Source: Apostichopus japonicus (taxonomy: Eukaryota > Echinodermata > Holothuroidea > Aspidochirotida > Stichopodidae). Taken from it: a DNA stretch of 64,000 nt. The stretch's first letter is position 1. Every line of letters begins with the position of its first letter. A program made the translations under genes and the position numbers. The notes under the pieces were generated by a model, which searched no databases, had not been told where the DNA came from, and saw only the letters and a program-made list of their open reading frames with translations. The stretch covers positions 17,304,269 through 17,368,268 of the forward strand of contig NC_092572.1 of assembly GCF_037975245.1 (NCBI RefSeq). The letters are read 5' to 3'. Positions 34,301 to 45,650 of the stretch are shown here, piece by piece.

Positions 34301-35295
34301 TTGCGTCTTTTGGCTTCGACATATTTTCACACGGGATTTCACCATGCCATTGATCGGTGTACACGGGTGATATATGTCGCAAATATAAACTGAGAAAACG
34401 AATTGACGACACTATCATGAGCTTGTGACTATTGGCCTACTACTATAGTTATATTGAACACATTATTCATGCCTAAAACATCGTTTTTCTGTTTTTTATT
34501 GATAGTTTGCAGTACATTACGCAGTTCTTTACAAATTTTTAAATAATTTTCATGTTTAAAATGTATTTGATTTTTTTTTTTTTGATTTTCCGTTTATACG
34601 GTTTGTGATTTTCTAAACGGATAGTGCATTTGCGGCCGGTTAAACAGTTAACCGTTTAAACGGTCACACCCTTAGTGTGTTATCTTGTTCGGAAATGATC
34701 CGAAATGAAAGTAATAACTGTTAAGTTTCTCCACTTCTGGTATAAAATTATTCCATCAAAGTTAACCTGATTAACATGTCTCATGCCAAATCTATATCAA
34801 ACAAAATAGAACAAAATAAAAAGAGAAAACGCATTTTTGAAAAATGGAAACGTCCTAGTGGTACATAGCTTGTACTGCAACCTCCAAGATGGCCTGGCAA
34901 AGTTAAGACTTACGTCACTGTGTTTGGGGTTCAGTCAGAAAACCTCCCCCGTCAGTTTTACTACATGTTTCTTTGAGTGTTACTATTCATGCAAGCCTGA
35001 GAATGCTTTTGTAAATATTCTTGCTTTCAAACGACTGTACCAAAGTCTAATTGACACTAATAAACGAAGTTACGCGTTTTCCGACGTTTCGCTTTACCAC
35101 ATATTGACCTTCTATTTCGTTTAAAAAAGAATTTCAACGCATCGTTGAAAATTCCACGTAGGAAATGACTGAGATCACCAATCGTTAAAATTCGTGGAAT
35201 TTCGATAAAAATCAGCAAATTTCGATAAAAAACGAAGAAATTTGTTTATTTTCCGTTTAACAAATTTCAACGGGAGTTAAGCGAAATCAGTACTG
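31376..35295. mobile_element. pogo/mariner-like element inserted in transposase copy A
   Basis: Inverted ends start CAGTACTGATTTCGCTTAAC and continue TCCCGTTGAAA; TA flanks both sides (31374-31375 and 35296-35297). CAGTA...TTCGCTTA ends and a TA target are typical of pogo-like members of the Tc1/mariner group. GATAAAAA(A/T) words cluster just inside both ends. Of 3920 bp, 1488 belong to a nested hAT-like element. No transposase frame survives, so it is non-autonomous. Confidence 0.82.
33187..34674. mobile_element. hAT-like element nested in the pogo-like element
   Basis: Ends TAAGGGTGTGACC and GGTCACACCCTTA are inverted, with flanking GTGTGTTA at 33179-33186 and 34675-34682. Subterminal GGTTAAAC and CCGTTTAAACGG-type words are present at both ends. 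TAAGGGTGT ends with 8-bp duplications fit hAT. Open frames inside are short and unconvincing. Confidence 0.85.
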
Positions 35296-35686
35296 TAAAT
35301 GAAATACCTGAGACACCCACCTGCAGCAAACGTTTATGGTCCACTCAGTTTCAGACTTCCACTCAAAAAGCAGAGGTAGTCAATAATGCTTTCGAGTTTC
35401 CAATCCAAAACATAGCACAAACATTTCACGCAACAGTCAGTACAGGGACCACAGTGCCACAAACATTACAAATAAAGGGCTTGAAGAGTCCATAGCCAGG
35501 AAGATGGAAGCTGCAGGATTAGAGGTGAGCTCAAATAGTCCATGTATCCAGACTCTGAAACAGATGCAAAGGAAACAACAGTATGATAGACTATATAAGA
35601 GAGACAGAGCATACAGAGAGCACAACTCAGAGGGAGAGAGAGTACAAGCTACATGGTAGAACTAAAAACATAAACCAGTCCAGTGA

Positions 35687-36800
35687 TTGATGACATATCA
35701 AAAAAAATGTCTCCTGTTGCTTTTTGGCACTTTTTCTGAAGAAGCACACTTGGTGCGGATTGATATAGAAGCTAATAGGAGTATGCAAGCTTCAGTAACA
35801 GCTGACATTTCTAAAATCCACTTTAAACCTCTTTTTATAATAGTTTCAGAAGTAATGACTTATATCATTTTTGTTTATCTCTGTCTATTGTGTGAATCTT
35901 CATATGGTGTCTCACACATGTATGTTGTACAGTCTATATGAATAATACAGTACTGAACTTTAAACAAGTGAGTTCCCAATGGTTGACATATTCCCTAGTG
36001 TGATTAGAAGTCATTCCATCAGCATGACAGGCATCTACTGAATGTCTAAATTGTGCTTGGGTCCACAGAATGTGTTTTAAGCACAGTCCCTCAGTTGGTG
36101 CTACTTACCCCCTCTGGTGGAAACTTGACGCAAGTTGGCCTTCTTCCCTCTGAAAATGTGATCACTCCCTGTATCGAGTAAACTCTGGCCCTAAAATGAA
36201 AGAGAAAAGTTACTTGCTACTTTGGCACTGCTTTTCAAAGGTATTTTGTCAGATTTTGTTGCGAAAACTACTCAGGGGAGCTATGTACTAGCTGTGACCA
36301 GATCTAGAATGAGGGCACTGTTCAAGCAACATTCCTAAATCGTTGTAGTAGATCATATTGACTAGTTTCTCAGTGTAAGTCTTGTCTTGTATCATTCTAT
36401 GTGCAGCTATTCAACTGCTTAGACTTCCAATAAATGCTTATAAGCATTTAAGCATTTGTATACAAACAAACTAGTGAATAGGTCACTGGAATTTTGTTGA
36501 ACTTTGAGGATAAAAAAACTGATTATTATTATGAAGAATGGGTACGGTCATGTACCTCACAACTGATGCTGATGGCAAGGCATGTAATGGGTCCAGTAGA
36601 ACAATGGCTGCAGCTTATCATTCTGATGTAGTACACCTAAACAGGTCAATCTACAGAGCACTGACTAAAGCAGTACTCTCCTCTGATATATGACAAAATC
36701 TACAGTAAACAGGTTAGTAAATTTGCAAGTCTTAAGGGCCTGTCACAGTGCTATGATGGCTCACAGAGACACAAGCAATGGATGTGACACCTCCACACAT
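35687..36800 (+). repeat. Mutator-like unit, copy B (leader plus deleted gene)
   Basis: 35687-36535 is closely related to 40745-41560 (for example AGGAGTATGC, TCTCTGTCTATTG, GTGTGATTAGAAGTCATTCC, CTAGTTTCTCAGTGTAAGTC). It is followed at 36550-36800 by a fused fragment: DADGKACNGS and LTKAVLSSDI from the middle of copy A, then a stretch equal to 41830-41920 of copy C. The order shows internal deletion. The leader contains the segment just before the ATG in copy C, so it may be the 5' region of the unit. Confidence 0.65.
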
Positions 36801-36843
36801 AGGCTGTTGTGGCATATGTGGGAGATGTGAAATGATTTGGTAC

Positions 36844-37065
36844 TTAAAAGTTCATTTCTTTGCACAATACTTTGAAGAGCAGATGCTGGAATGTGGCTCT
36901 TCTCTTAGCTGCCAGGGATAGCATTGTGCGGATAATGCCATATGCTGGTGCCCGTGGCATACTGATGGTGTAGGCACCTGTCCACATCCTGCATCCCTTT
37001 GTGTAACTTGCTGGGGCTGATGTATATTTTGCCACTTTTGCATTTATTTCATCAGCCCATGCCAT
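36844..37065 (-). CDS. HNH-nuclease-like reading frame, uncertain
   Basis: A 73-codon frame: MAWADEINAKVAKYTSAPAS, YTKGCRMWTGAYTISMPRAP, AYGIIRTML and a basic tail. The G-C-x-x-W-T-G-x(n)-Y-G-I-I-R pattern matches the start of many HNH endonuclease domains, but the H-N-H residues themselves are not visible, so it would be truncated. An upstream ATG gives MSD, a TAA, then DWMAWAD in the same frame, suggesting a damaged start. It borders the deleted transposase copy B on the opposite strand and may belong to a mobile element. Confidence 0.35.
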   Translation of the reverse strand: MAWADEINAKVAKYTSAPASYTKGCRMWTGAYTISMPRAPAYGIIRTMLSLAAKRRATFQHLLFKVLCKEMNF

Positions 37066-37248
37066 CCAATCTTAGTCTGACATTGTGAAGGTGTGAGCTT
37101 TCCAGTTACAAAAGTGTTACTGTATATAGGCCTATCCTTATTCTGATTGCAGTCTGGGTCTCAATAAAACTGATTCTTACACCACATATATTACGTTGTA
37201 ATGTATGCATTTTAATTCTGACTGTCGCTTTTTGCTCTGCTAGGTACA

Positions 37249-38203
37249 CAGTATTAGTGCTGATAGTCGACTCTTACTTTAGTAGTTGATTAATCGCATA
37301 GCTCTTCTCGCGATACTCGGTTACAGTTATGGCATCATCACTGTCATTTCTACATTGCAGAAATACAGTCAAACAAATCTTTCTCCATGGTGCACTGTCC
37401 GTATTTGTTATTTTGTGTCTTAATGTGTGATGTCTAATTCATGTTAAAACATCTACCAAACAAAAACTGTCAACAAATTTCAATATTCAACATTTCTTAA
37501 AATCCTTCAAAGTAAATCAAAAACTTTGGAATGGATCTACAAGGCTACTACAACTACTAGCACTAATCACAGCAAAAAAAATGAATAGATGCAACACCCT
37601 GTAGCGGTGTTATGATTACTATGCAAAAGTTTTCTGTAGAAGGACGTTCACCTTCTAGGCTAGGCTTTAGCCTAGCGTGATAGCACGCACAATATTATGA
37701 CACATTGAAATGAAACTTCACCGAAATCGACACACTCTATCAGACATATGATACATGTGAACCACTGGCCAGAAATGAAATATACTGTAAACATGCATGT
37801 TTGAAGAAATTACAAATTCTTTGGCAATCATTAAAGATTAATAAATTTGGAAATTTGCAATTATGCGCAATGATGAAACATTGCTAGGACTAAATGTTGC
37901 ACTGCAGAACAATCGTATTACTAACAAGTAACCGCATGAATCTAACCTGAACAGGTGCTTACTGATTTTTAACACAGCACAGTTCTAGTGTAGCATTGTA
38001 AGAACCTGTGTTTGCGATATTTGCTGACAAACTGCTTAAGTGTTGTTTTTGATAGGTTAGGCTATTTTTCAATAGCAGATTGTGTGTAGTGCTAGCTTTA
38101 GTCCAGTAATCGCAACTTAGGTTTTGAGAGCGATTAATCAAACTTCCAAAGTGTAATCGCAACTACTGGCGATTAATCGATCACGACTATCAGCACTACA
38201 CTG
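37249..38203. mobile_element. Inverted-repeat element, 955 bp
   Basis: Left end CAGTATTAGTGCTGATAGTC and right end (complement) CAGTGTAGTGCTGATAGTC are followed on both sides by ATTAATCGC-type sequence within 45 bp. The flanks do not show a clear duplication. The interior has no convincing gene. Confidence 0.6.
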
Positions 38204-38924
38204 TATAAAAGTAGACTACTCACCAGATGTACAACTTCAGTTCCTCAGGTTTTACTTGTTCTATAGCTTAACATTGAAATTAGTGGCTCCTTATACCATC
38301 TGTTACTGTACTACTACACATTTCAATAACACACAGATCAAAACAACAGATACAGGTAGTACAGTGGTCTCTACAGGCCATGAACATGTTCTTCCAGTCT
38401 AATTATTACTTCGTCAGTGCATTTTGGGGCACATGGTGTACCAATGGGTTGCTACTTCCGTGTCAATCTCGTGCCACATTGAGATATTTTGGTGATTTTT
38501 CACAAAATTTGCCCCCAAATCACTCAAGCGTAAAATGATGAGACGTTTTTGTCATATTCCGTGATTACATATCATAACCAATACCCCCTTAGCTATACTT
38601 AAGGCTCATAGAGTCTAAAATGGCAATTTTCAAATTCTTACTTATTATGGCCACGACACGAAAACTTCAACATCCTGTATTTTTGGGATCCATCTAAGCA
38701 TGTTCTCTAGAACATATATCAACCACTCTGCCAGTTAAAAACTTGATTTTTCCCTTCGAAATTTTTTTTCGTAATCTCATGACCTAATGTGACAACATTT
38801 TAGGAACACGATTTGCTCTCGCTGTTTCCTCCGAACATCATACCTACACTCCGACAAGTGTACATAAATACACAAAACAATCGATAACAAGTCAGCGCGA
38901 AATCAAATCTAAATTTCCCGTGGA
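38204..38924. other. No gene recognised
   Basis: Upstream flank of the P2RX7-domain gene remnant. Mostly unique AT-rich sequence. Confidence 0.4.
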
Positions 38925-39470
38925 ATGTCAGATTTAGAACCAAATGTGGCAACCGAAGTTCAAAGTGATAGTGGTTCTTCACCAGGCAGTGAAATTGTAC
39001 TAGAAATAGAGTACCCATTCTAATATTCGAAGCAGAGAGTGAAGGCGATGATCATGCCAATATTGAACCAAATGTTGAGGGTGGACCTGAGGTGTTACTG
39101 TTAGGATATAGAACCGTATCAGTTCGAGCCTGTCAAATGAGCCGAAATTTAAGCTCCACAACATATCGAAGAAGAAACCCGTTCGGAACTATTGCAAGGA
39201 GCATACAACGTGGTAATAATTTAGTAATGAAGCAAACAAAATCCAGTCCATTTTGTGCATGTGTGGTTGGAATTCGCGGAACTGCCTTTAACCATATTGT
39301 GAGTTGTGTTACGGTGACTTACAACCATAGAATCCTTACAACCCATATGTACTGTGTGTTGGCTATGTATTCATACATGTACAGTATGGTGCGTAGTACT
39401 ACTAGTAGTAGTAGTGTTGGTTGCATACTGAAAGTTTGGCTCGGGACGTAAGCTGCATTATGCAGCCATG
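38925..39470 (+). pseudogene. N-terminal part of a P2RX7-domain gene
   Basis: ATG at 38925 opens MSDLEPNVATEVQSDSGSSP and GSEIVLEIEYPF before TAA at 39021. In a shifted frame the sequence continues FEAESEGDDHANIEPNVEGG, and in a third frame DIEPYQFEPVK appears at 39105-39137. An acidic leader followed by a PYxFEP box is usual at the start of invertebrate proteins that carry only the P2RX7 intracellular domain. Frame changes mean it is either a pseudogene or split by unseen splicing. A terminal exon of the same family lies at 39690-39866. Confidence 0.5.
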
Positions 39471-39689
39471 TTAGGCATATGTGTCATTTTATACTCATTA
39501 TTACTAGGCTAGTACTTAGGCCTGGAGTTTTGCAAATCAATTGTCTGAACAAAAGAATGTTTCATGAAATATGGAAGGTGTAAATTCACAACAAATATAA
39601 CCATAACTGTACATTGTATCCCTGCTTGTTATTGTCGACATCATGGGCCAACATTAATACATTTTGAACTTTCAACATTTTTTTTTTAG

Positions 39690-39866
39690 GCAGTACAGTA
39701 CAGATACATAGCCTACGGTCAACAGGTTCAAAGGTGCTGGGGATTCCTAGCAAGACACGTCAGGGTTGTGCTACCATCATGTGCAGTCCAAAGAATCAGA
39801 AGTGAGTTTCCAGCCAATGGTCATTACACTGGATTCAAGATGCCAGGAGAAAACTCAATTGTATAG
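39690..39866 (+). CDS. P2RX7 intracellular-domain terminal exon
   Basis: After a T-run acceptor (TTTTTTTTTAG, AG 39688-39689) 58 codons run to TAG at 39864-39866: AVQYRYIAYGQQVQRCWGFL, then ARHVRVVLPSCAVQRIRSEF and PANGHYTGFKMPGENSIV. Human P2RX7 ends with AYR---W---, LPSCCRWRIRKEFP and G-Y-GFK-P, and the match in order and spacing is clear. In P2RX7 this is the cytosolic ballast domain; many marine invertebrates have the domain without the channel, in multi-copy genes of unknown role. The exon is intact. Whether the gene works depends on the damaged 5' part. Confidence 0.75.
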   Translation, partial: AVQYRYIAYGQQVQRCWGFLARHVRVVLPSCAVQRIRSEFPANGHYTGFKMPGENSIV

Positions 39867-40520
39867 GAAGCCTTGGTTGAGAAATCCCTCACCTTTTCTA
39901 TTCTACAATTGTGTTGGATTATCAATCCTTCAGGGTTCCCTCAGTGTTGATATATTAAAATTCAAGACTTTTAATTAAGGATGAAATGGTTACTTTCCAG
40001 ATCCAACATCAACAATGAAAGAAAAGGCATGCTTTGAAGCATTTGGACACATGTATTGGCGTGACCGTGATGTCATATAATATGTGCATCAGTGAACAGG
40101 CATTGACCTTTTTAGGAGCATTTACCTCCCAGACATGTTGGCTTTGTACCTTTAATCTGGAAGCCAAAATATCCATATCTCCAATGATATTTGACAGAAA
40201 GTTATAATAAAGACCAATGGAGGCAGCAGAACTCTTGAATGTTTAGACTTTGTTTCTTCAGCAGCAGGTGGTTTGTTTTACGATCTTTCTCCAGAAACTC
40301 AGCAGTACACCCTGTTAATGGTCTTTGATTGTTTTAATGCGTGTGATGCTGTGTTTCCAGTTGCGTGTCAGTGTTGTATATGTCGTCGAGCGTGGGTAAC
40401 ATTTACAGGTATGCATGTGAGTTGCGTTGTGCAGTATTTCTTGGTTTGAATTACCCTTTATTCTATTTGCTTTTGGTTTATTCTAATTAATTTATCACAT
40501 TCATTTGAGCCTCAAGTTTC
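39867..40520. other. No gene recognised
   Basis: Unique sequence between the P2RX7-domain exon and Mutator-like copy C. Short open frames only. Confidence 0.35.
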
Positions 40521-40838
40521 TTTACCATGACTGTGCAGACTTTTTGTTTGCTATGAGAGCTTGAAATTTTTCTCACTTGTAAACAAACCTCTTTACTCAG
40601 CAGTAAACAATGTTCATATGCTGCTCCAGGGAGGCCTAAAGTGGTCTAAACTTGCCTCAACTGACCCAATCTTTGTACCACTTGTGTATCCATTCATGCT
40701 CCATAACAGCCAAACCAAGAAAACCAGATCCTAATTGATAAGATATAAAAAAAGATGTTCTCCTGTTGCTCTTTGGAACTTTTCCTGAAGGAGAACACTT
40801 GTGCAGGTTGATATAGATGCTAATAGGAGTATGCCACC
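40520..40838 (+). mobile_element. GGTRGCATAC-family repeat, 5'-truncated copy
   Basis: Matches 42220-42539 in order and orientation (CACTTGTAAACAAACCTCTT, ACTCAG(C/T)(A/G)GTAAACAAT, GGAGGCCT) and ends CTAATAGGAGTATGCCACC. Together with 42072-42539 it brackets copy C as direct repeats. Confidence 0.65.
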
Positions 40839-42065
40839 TTAAGTAACAGCTGAGATATTTAAACTCCACATTAAACCTCCTTTTTATGAGTTTGAGAAGT
40901 TGTGACTTACATCATTTCTGTGTATCTCTGTCTATTGGGTGAATCTTCATATGTTGTCTCACACATGTTGTACAGTCTATATGAATAATACAATACTGAA
41001 CTTTAAACAAGTGAGAGCCCAATGATTGACATATTCCCTAGTGTGATAAGAAGTCATTCCATCAGCATGACAGGCATCTACTGAATGTCTAAATTGTTCT
41101 TGGGTCCACACAATGTGTTTTAAGCACAGTCCCTCAGTTTGGTGCTACTTACCCCCTCTGGTGGAAACTTGGTTGGCCTTCTTCCCTCTGAAAATTTTAT
41201 CACTCCCAGCATCCAGTAAGCATGCGCCCTTAGCTGTGGTTCTAAAGTGAAAGAGAAAAAGTTACTTGTTACTTTGGCACTGCTTTTCAAAGGTATTTTG
41301 TCAGATTTTGGTGCAAAATATACTCAGGAGAGCTATTAGCTGTGACCAGATCTAGAATGAGGGCGCTGTTCAAACAACATTCCAAACTAGTTGTAGTCCA
41401 TCATATTGACTAGTTTCTCAGTGTAAGTCTTGTCTTGTATCATTCTATGTGCAGCTATTCAACTGCTTAGACTTCCAATAAATGCTTACAAACAAAACTA
41501 GTGAATACTTCACTGGAAAATTGGTATTATTTAAGGATAAAAACTGATTAGTATTTAGAAGAATGGGTAGAAGGAAAGGCATGTTTGATAGGCATGCAAC
41601 AACCTTCAAGCCAGGTAACAGGTTTGGCTTTACTGCTTGAACAGCTGCTGAAGCTGATGCCAATTGCACTGGTGATATTCCTAGCTCTTCTGATACAGAT
41701 ATGGCAACTAATTCCTCTTGCAAACCTGCTTATAGAAGGCTCGACAAGGAAGAGTATGAGAGAGTAATTAACCCAGCAGATAAAGGACATGAGATATTTT
41801 CAACTCAGTCACAACAAACCATGTTTGCAGAATCTACAGGAAACAGGTTAGTTAATTTGCAAGCCCTATTAAGGGTCTATCACAGTGCTATGATGGCTCA
41901 CAGAGAGACAAGCAATGGATGTGGGGACGACCCTATAGGTCTTTCTGATATGGAAGAATTGTAGGACTTGAATCAAAGGTTGTGTTTGGAATCACTATGT
42001 AGCTGCAAGAGTGAACTCTTGTCCATCTAAAAACTTAATAAAACAGTAACAAACCTGGCAAGAAT
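40839..42065 (+). pseudogene. Mutator-like unit, copy C (leader and transposase N-terminus)
   Basis: The leader to 41560 matches copy B. ATG at 41563 starts MGRRKGMFDRHATTFKPGNR with one TGA at 41638-41640. The same frame then reads PAYRRLDKEEYERVINPADK, GHEIFSTQSQQTMFAESTGN and LVNLQALLRVYHSAMMAHRE to a TAG at 41962-41964. This is the N-terminal region of the same protein as copy A, better preserved here. It is cut off at 42072 by the start of a GGTRGCATAC element. Confidence 0.65.
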
Positions 42066-42071
42066 CCTTCA

Positions 42072-42539
42072 GGTAGCATACGCCCATTAAAAGCGCCATT
42101 GACTTACACACTAAATCACAAAAGTAATGTGGTCTCTAAGTCTAGATAGAAGTTTTCACTAGCTAAACGCTACCCATCACCGGATAGCTGTCAAGTTGGC
42201 CTTTTATGGCACCATCAATTTTCCGTATCATGACCATGTAGATTTTTTGCTATCCGAGCCGGAAGTTTTTGTCACTTGTAAACAAACCTCTTCACTCAGT
42301 GGTAAACAATTTTCCTATGCTGCTCCTGGGAGGCCTTAAAGGGGTCTGAAATGGCCTCAATTGACACAATTTTCTCACTACATGTACTTCCATTCATGCT
42401 CTTCAACATGCAAGCCACAAAAAACTAGATCATGATTGATAACAGGTCACAAAAGATGTTCCCCTGCTGCTTTTTGGCACTTTTCTTGAAGGAGAACTAT
42501 AAAGCGGACTGCTATAGACTCTAATAGGAGTATGCCACC
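42072..42539. mobile_element. GGTRGCATAC-family MITE
   Basis: Starts GGTAGCATACGCCCATTAA and ends CTAATAGGAGTATGCCACC, imperfect inverted ends. Related copies are at 29232 (fragment), 40520-40838 and, inverted, 50724-51154. No clear target duplication. Confidence 0.7.
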
Positions 42540-43043
42540 TTAAGTGAGAGATGATTTTTTTTTTTTAATACCAATATGATACTTTTTATAGTCGTCACAA
42601 TATAAACCACAACAAAATTTATGCAATTATCATTTTAGGTCCATAAAGATGTATTTTCAGAGATTTCAGTATGCAAGGTGCAGTGTGTAAATACACATAT
42701 GAGCAATACTGTGTAAGCAGTAATCAGGTCTACGTCTGCAACAACATTTCCAGTCACCAATTTTGATAAGCTTGACCAATTTGGGTGCATCTATGATTCC
42801 TGCAGGTTGTATTGGTATCCCTGATAACAGTCCACTTGGTCTGGCTTGCCCTACCTGCAGAAACGTCATCCAGAGAAGGGTCAGCGGGGAGGGTTTTTTC
42901 GTCTCTGGCTCTGAAAAGTGATCAAAACTACTTTTGTTTAGCTCAGCTGATTCCTCCCAAACTGACCTACAGGACATACCCCAATGTATTCCTGAACTGT
43001 TTGGAACATGTTAAACTGATATTGCATATCACTCCAGTGCAAC
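42540..43043. other. No gene firmly recognised
   Basis: A 103-codon minus-strand frame (42666-42977) contains KIGDWKCCCRRRPDYC, but I cannot tie it to a family, and its hydrophobic and Cys content could be chance. Confidence 0.35.
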
Positions 43044-43321
43044 TGTTAAGTTACTAAGAATAAGAGAAGAGAATTGAAGGTGTTCTTTGCCAAAACTGGA
43101 TCATCGGGATTTGTAAACCACAGCCTCACTGTGTGACAAGTACATTTATGTAGCTAATCAATATGAGCTACCGTACTTGCTCTTCATATTACACACTACG
43201 AGTCTGTGCACTCCATTGAATATGGCTACTGAAGTACAATAATAAACCAAGTCTGTAGCTAAATAAATGATCGCCTCCTATATTCTTTATACGACACGCT
43301 CGACGGCCACAAACTGAAACA
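43044..43321 (+). repeat. Long terminal repeat of a Ty3/gypsy-type element
   Basis: A 278-bp segment from TGTTAAG to CTGAAACA. Two AATAAA-type signals lie at 43241-43247 and 43261-43267, and a CT-rich 3' portion follows. It is immediately followed by a tRNA-primer-type site. The second LTR was not found, so the left edge is an estimate from the TG...CA rule. Confidence 0.6.
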
Positions 43322-43334
43322 TGGTGTCAGAAGT
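43322..43334 (+). promoter_or_regulatory. tRNA primer binding site
   Basis: TGGTGTCAGAAGT directly follows the CA end of the LTR. TGG complements the tRNA CCA end, and TGGTGTCAGAAG is a frequent primer site in animal Ty3/gypsy elements. It would prime minus-strand DNA synthesis. Confidence 0.7.
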
Positions 43335-45650
43335 AAACTTAAGATAATTTCGAGGACCATTCTTGCGAGATTTGAAGGACTGATCACCCGAAAATCACCG
43401 TGAATTAGTCAGCAATTCATTAAGATTCCGCTATGCGAATGCACCGTTAGAATAGCATACACAGTATCGTATGTATAGGACTATGCGATAAAACAGTACA
43501 GTAATCCGAGACGCAACGTAGAATGCAGTGTGATGTGGTAAGCAAAGAAAGGAACTGCAGATTGTACGCTAAACTATAACAGTAAGATACAAGAGCATCA
43601 ATGATGCAGTATCTCAATACTGGAAGTTTTAATTTTGATTCCTAATTTCAAATCTTTGCTCTGTCTCTACAATTATCAATATCAATCATGGTACAACAAA
43701 TATATAACTTGCATTTTTGCTACATTGCCACGAATAGTCTCTGCAGGTTACACTTTATCCTGCTAGTCTTGCCTTTAGCGCTCATTGCCTGTTAGTCGAA
43801 AGAACGACGTTGCAAGGTTTAGTAATGTCATAGAATATTTAAGAACTTGTTTTTTATGTGGTATCCTTCATCTTAGGTCAGTCTCTGTTGGACTTTTTGG
43901 TCATATAGTTTGATGTCAATGACAACAGCCAAATTAGAAGAGGCGAACAACTCGACCATATTCTTGATGCCTGCCTTGAGAGCTAGGCCTATTGACCTAC
44001 TGTACTGTATGTTACTGTAGACTGTAGTGGTGACTACCATCAAAACTGTGTCCACTTCTAGATATCAAAACAACCCACGTTTTTCCATCTCAATTTTTCG
44101 GACATGAAGATTTCATGGATTTATGACTTGGAAAAAATAATGTAAAAGAAGATTACAAGTTTTTATATGCAAGTGATGGGTGGCCTCCTCTTCCCCTAAT
44201 AGCCACCTCAGTTCCTCTCCATTTTGTTATTTTATTTTAATTCTTTGTACATTTGATGTCAAACATTACAGGTTCAAAAGAAAGCTAAACATACTTCTTA
44301 TAACCTTATAAATAAAACATAACCTTATACAATTTTTATAGTCTTATCAAAGTTGTGATGCTATCATGGGCCGGCTCCTCTTTTATACGTACCCATCAAA
44401 CAAACTTACCCTGGTCCTTCCTAGGAAAAGCTGTCTGAACACCAGTGTGATGCTAATGTGGCTATCACTGAAAGCCTAATAGGCCTAGGCCTATATATAT
44501 TTTTAAATGCACTAGGCCTACAGTAAGTAGCCTTCAGAAATACAAGAATGTGTATACGTAATTATACAAAATACATGAAGGGCAATCAAACAAACTTATC
44601 ATGGCCCTTGCTCTGAAAAGCTACCTGAACACTGACCAGTACTATCCTTAAATGGATGTTACAAAAACGAAGGCCTAATTTAAATTAAATGCACTAGGCC
44701 TACGTAGAATTCAGCAGTACAGAATGTATTTAGCATGCAATACACTAACACCTCGCGTACCTAACTACAGAACAGAAAATTGTTCGCGAGGGTAGCCATT
44801 TTCGTATATCTAACATGTAGCTGATATGAGTCATAGCCAATCTGCTACAAAACTGACTTGGGGGCGGGGCTTAATCATCAAAAACGGACCTTTTTACTAA
44901 AAGTAGGGGCGGCAGCTCAGTGTTGTTTTAAGAAAGAAAAATCATTTAAACATCAAATAAAGCAAATAAAAGCCATTAAATGTCATATACATGTAGTAAA
45001 ATTCTTATTTATACCTACCTGTAAACAACAAATGAAAGTTTAAAATTTTAATAAAATATATAATACATAGGACCCTATCTTAGACGATACCACTGTTGAA
45101 AGACAGTTCTATTCTATTCTCTTTCATAAAACAAGTTTTGGAGCGTGTGCAAAACAGGTCTGGCAAAGTGTGTTTTCAGTCCAAATTGGCCCGATTTGGA
45201 CATAAATCGGTGAAAAAGTCACAGAATGAGATACAATTGTGGAATAAAAAATAGTAACTTTTGTTGGTCTATATGATATATTCTTGCTCTGGAAATTCCA
45301 GAGAAAAAGAACTTTGTTTGAAGACGCTGAAAAATTTTTAAGAGAAGAGAAAGTCCCACTTACTGTTACAAAATCTCTATACATGTAATGTATTGAGATA
45401 ATAACTGTGTTCGACTAGTTCATAATGCAACAAAGGGGAACACACTGCAGCACGGTGATAATACAGTAGTAAAGCCTTGTGAAACAACAGTCTGGTGAGG
45501 TGAAAATAAGAAAAGAAAACAATCGCGTTACTGTACGTACCGGTACAATACAAAACCGTGTACACGTTGAAGAATTAAAATTAACATTCAGACGATTCCT
45601 GAAATAAATTCTGCAAGAAGATCGCGAGTTACAATAACAGTTTGGATAAA
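43335..45650. other. Leader region and unassigned sequence with a diverged tandem repeat
   Basis: Over 2.3 kb separates the primer site from gag, too long for a normal leader, so insertions are likely. At 44398-44740 a unit of about 190 bp (CAAACAAACTTA, GAAAAGCT, CTGAACAC, AAATGCACTAGGCCTAC) occurs twice with many changes. No supported coding frame. Confidence 0.5.

Larger units (their letters stand above)
30090..35660 (+). pseudogene. Mutator-like transposase pseudogene, copy A (interrupted)
   Basis: Starts MGKRKDMFGRRATTLKPGNR at 30090, with an in-frame TAA at 30267. Later blocks include LHQM-stop-ISSSAAHRLLSS, LPSPAVRTLQKSANQFGPAI, EYDRQYHTCLRNAKSKTPFV with QYRDVIVENVTMDK, KACKGFTGTMAAAT and a Cys/His cluster CLANCYIGNHSHCPKHSFVC near 31230-31285. 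It resumes at 35298 after a transposon insertion with FQTSTQKAEVV and ends near 35640. Block order fits the metazoan Mutator-like transposase domain family, which moves DNA by cut-and-paste. Several stops and frameshifts make it dead. The family call rests on remembered motifs. Confidence 0.6.

Noticed and set aside
34837-35124. 95-codon frame in the pogo-like element as a transposase
   Set aside because: No DDE, helix-turn-helix or CENP-B-like block visible; probably chance.
42666-42977. Cys-rich minus-strand frame (KIGDWKCCCRRRPDYC)
   Set aside because: No recognisable family, no good splice borders and no support from neighbours.
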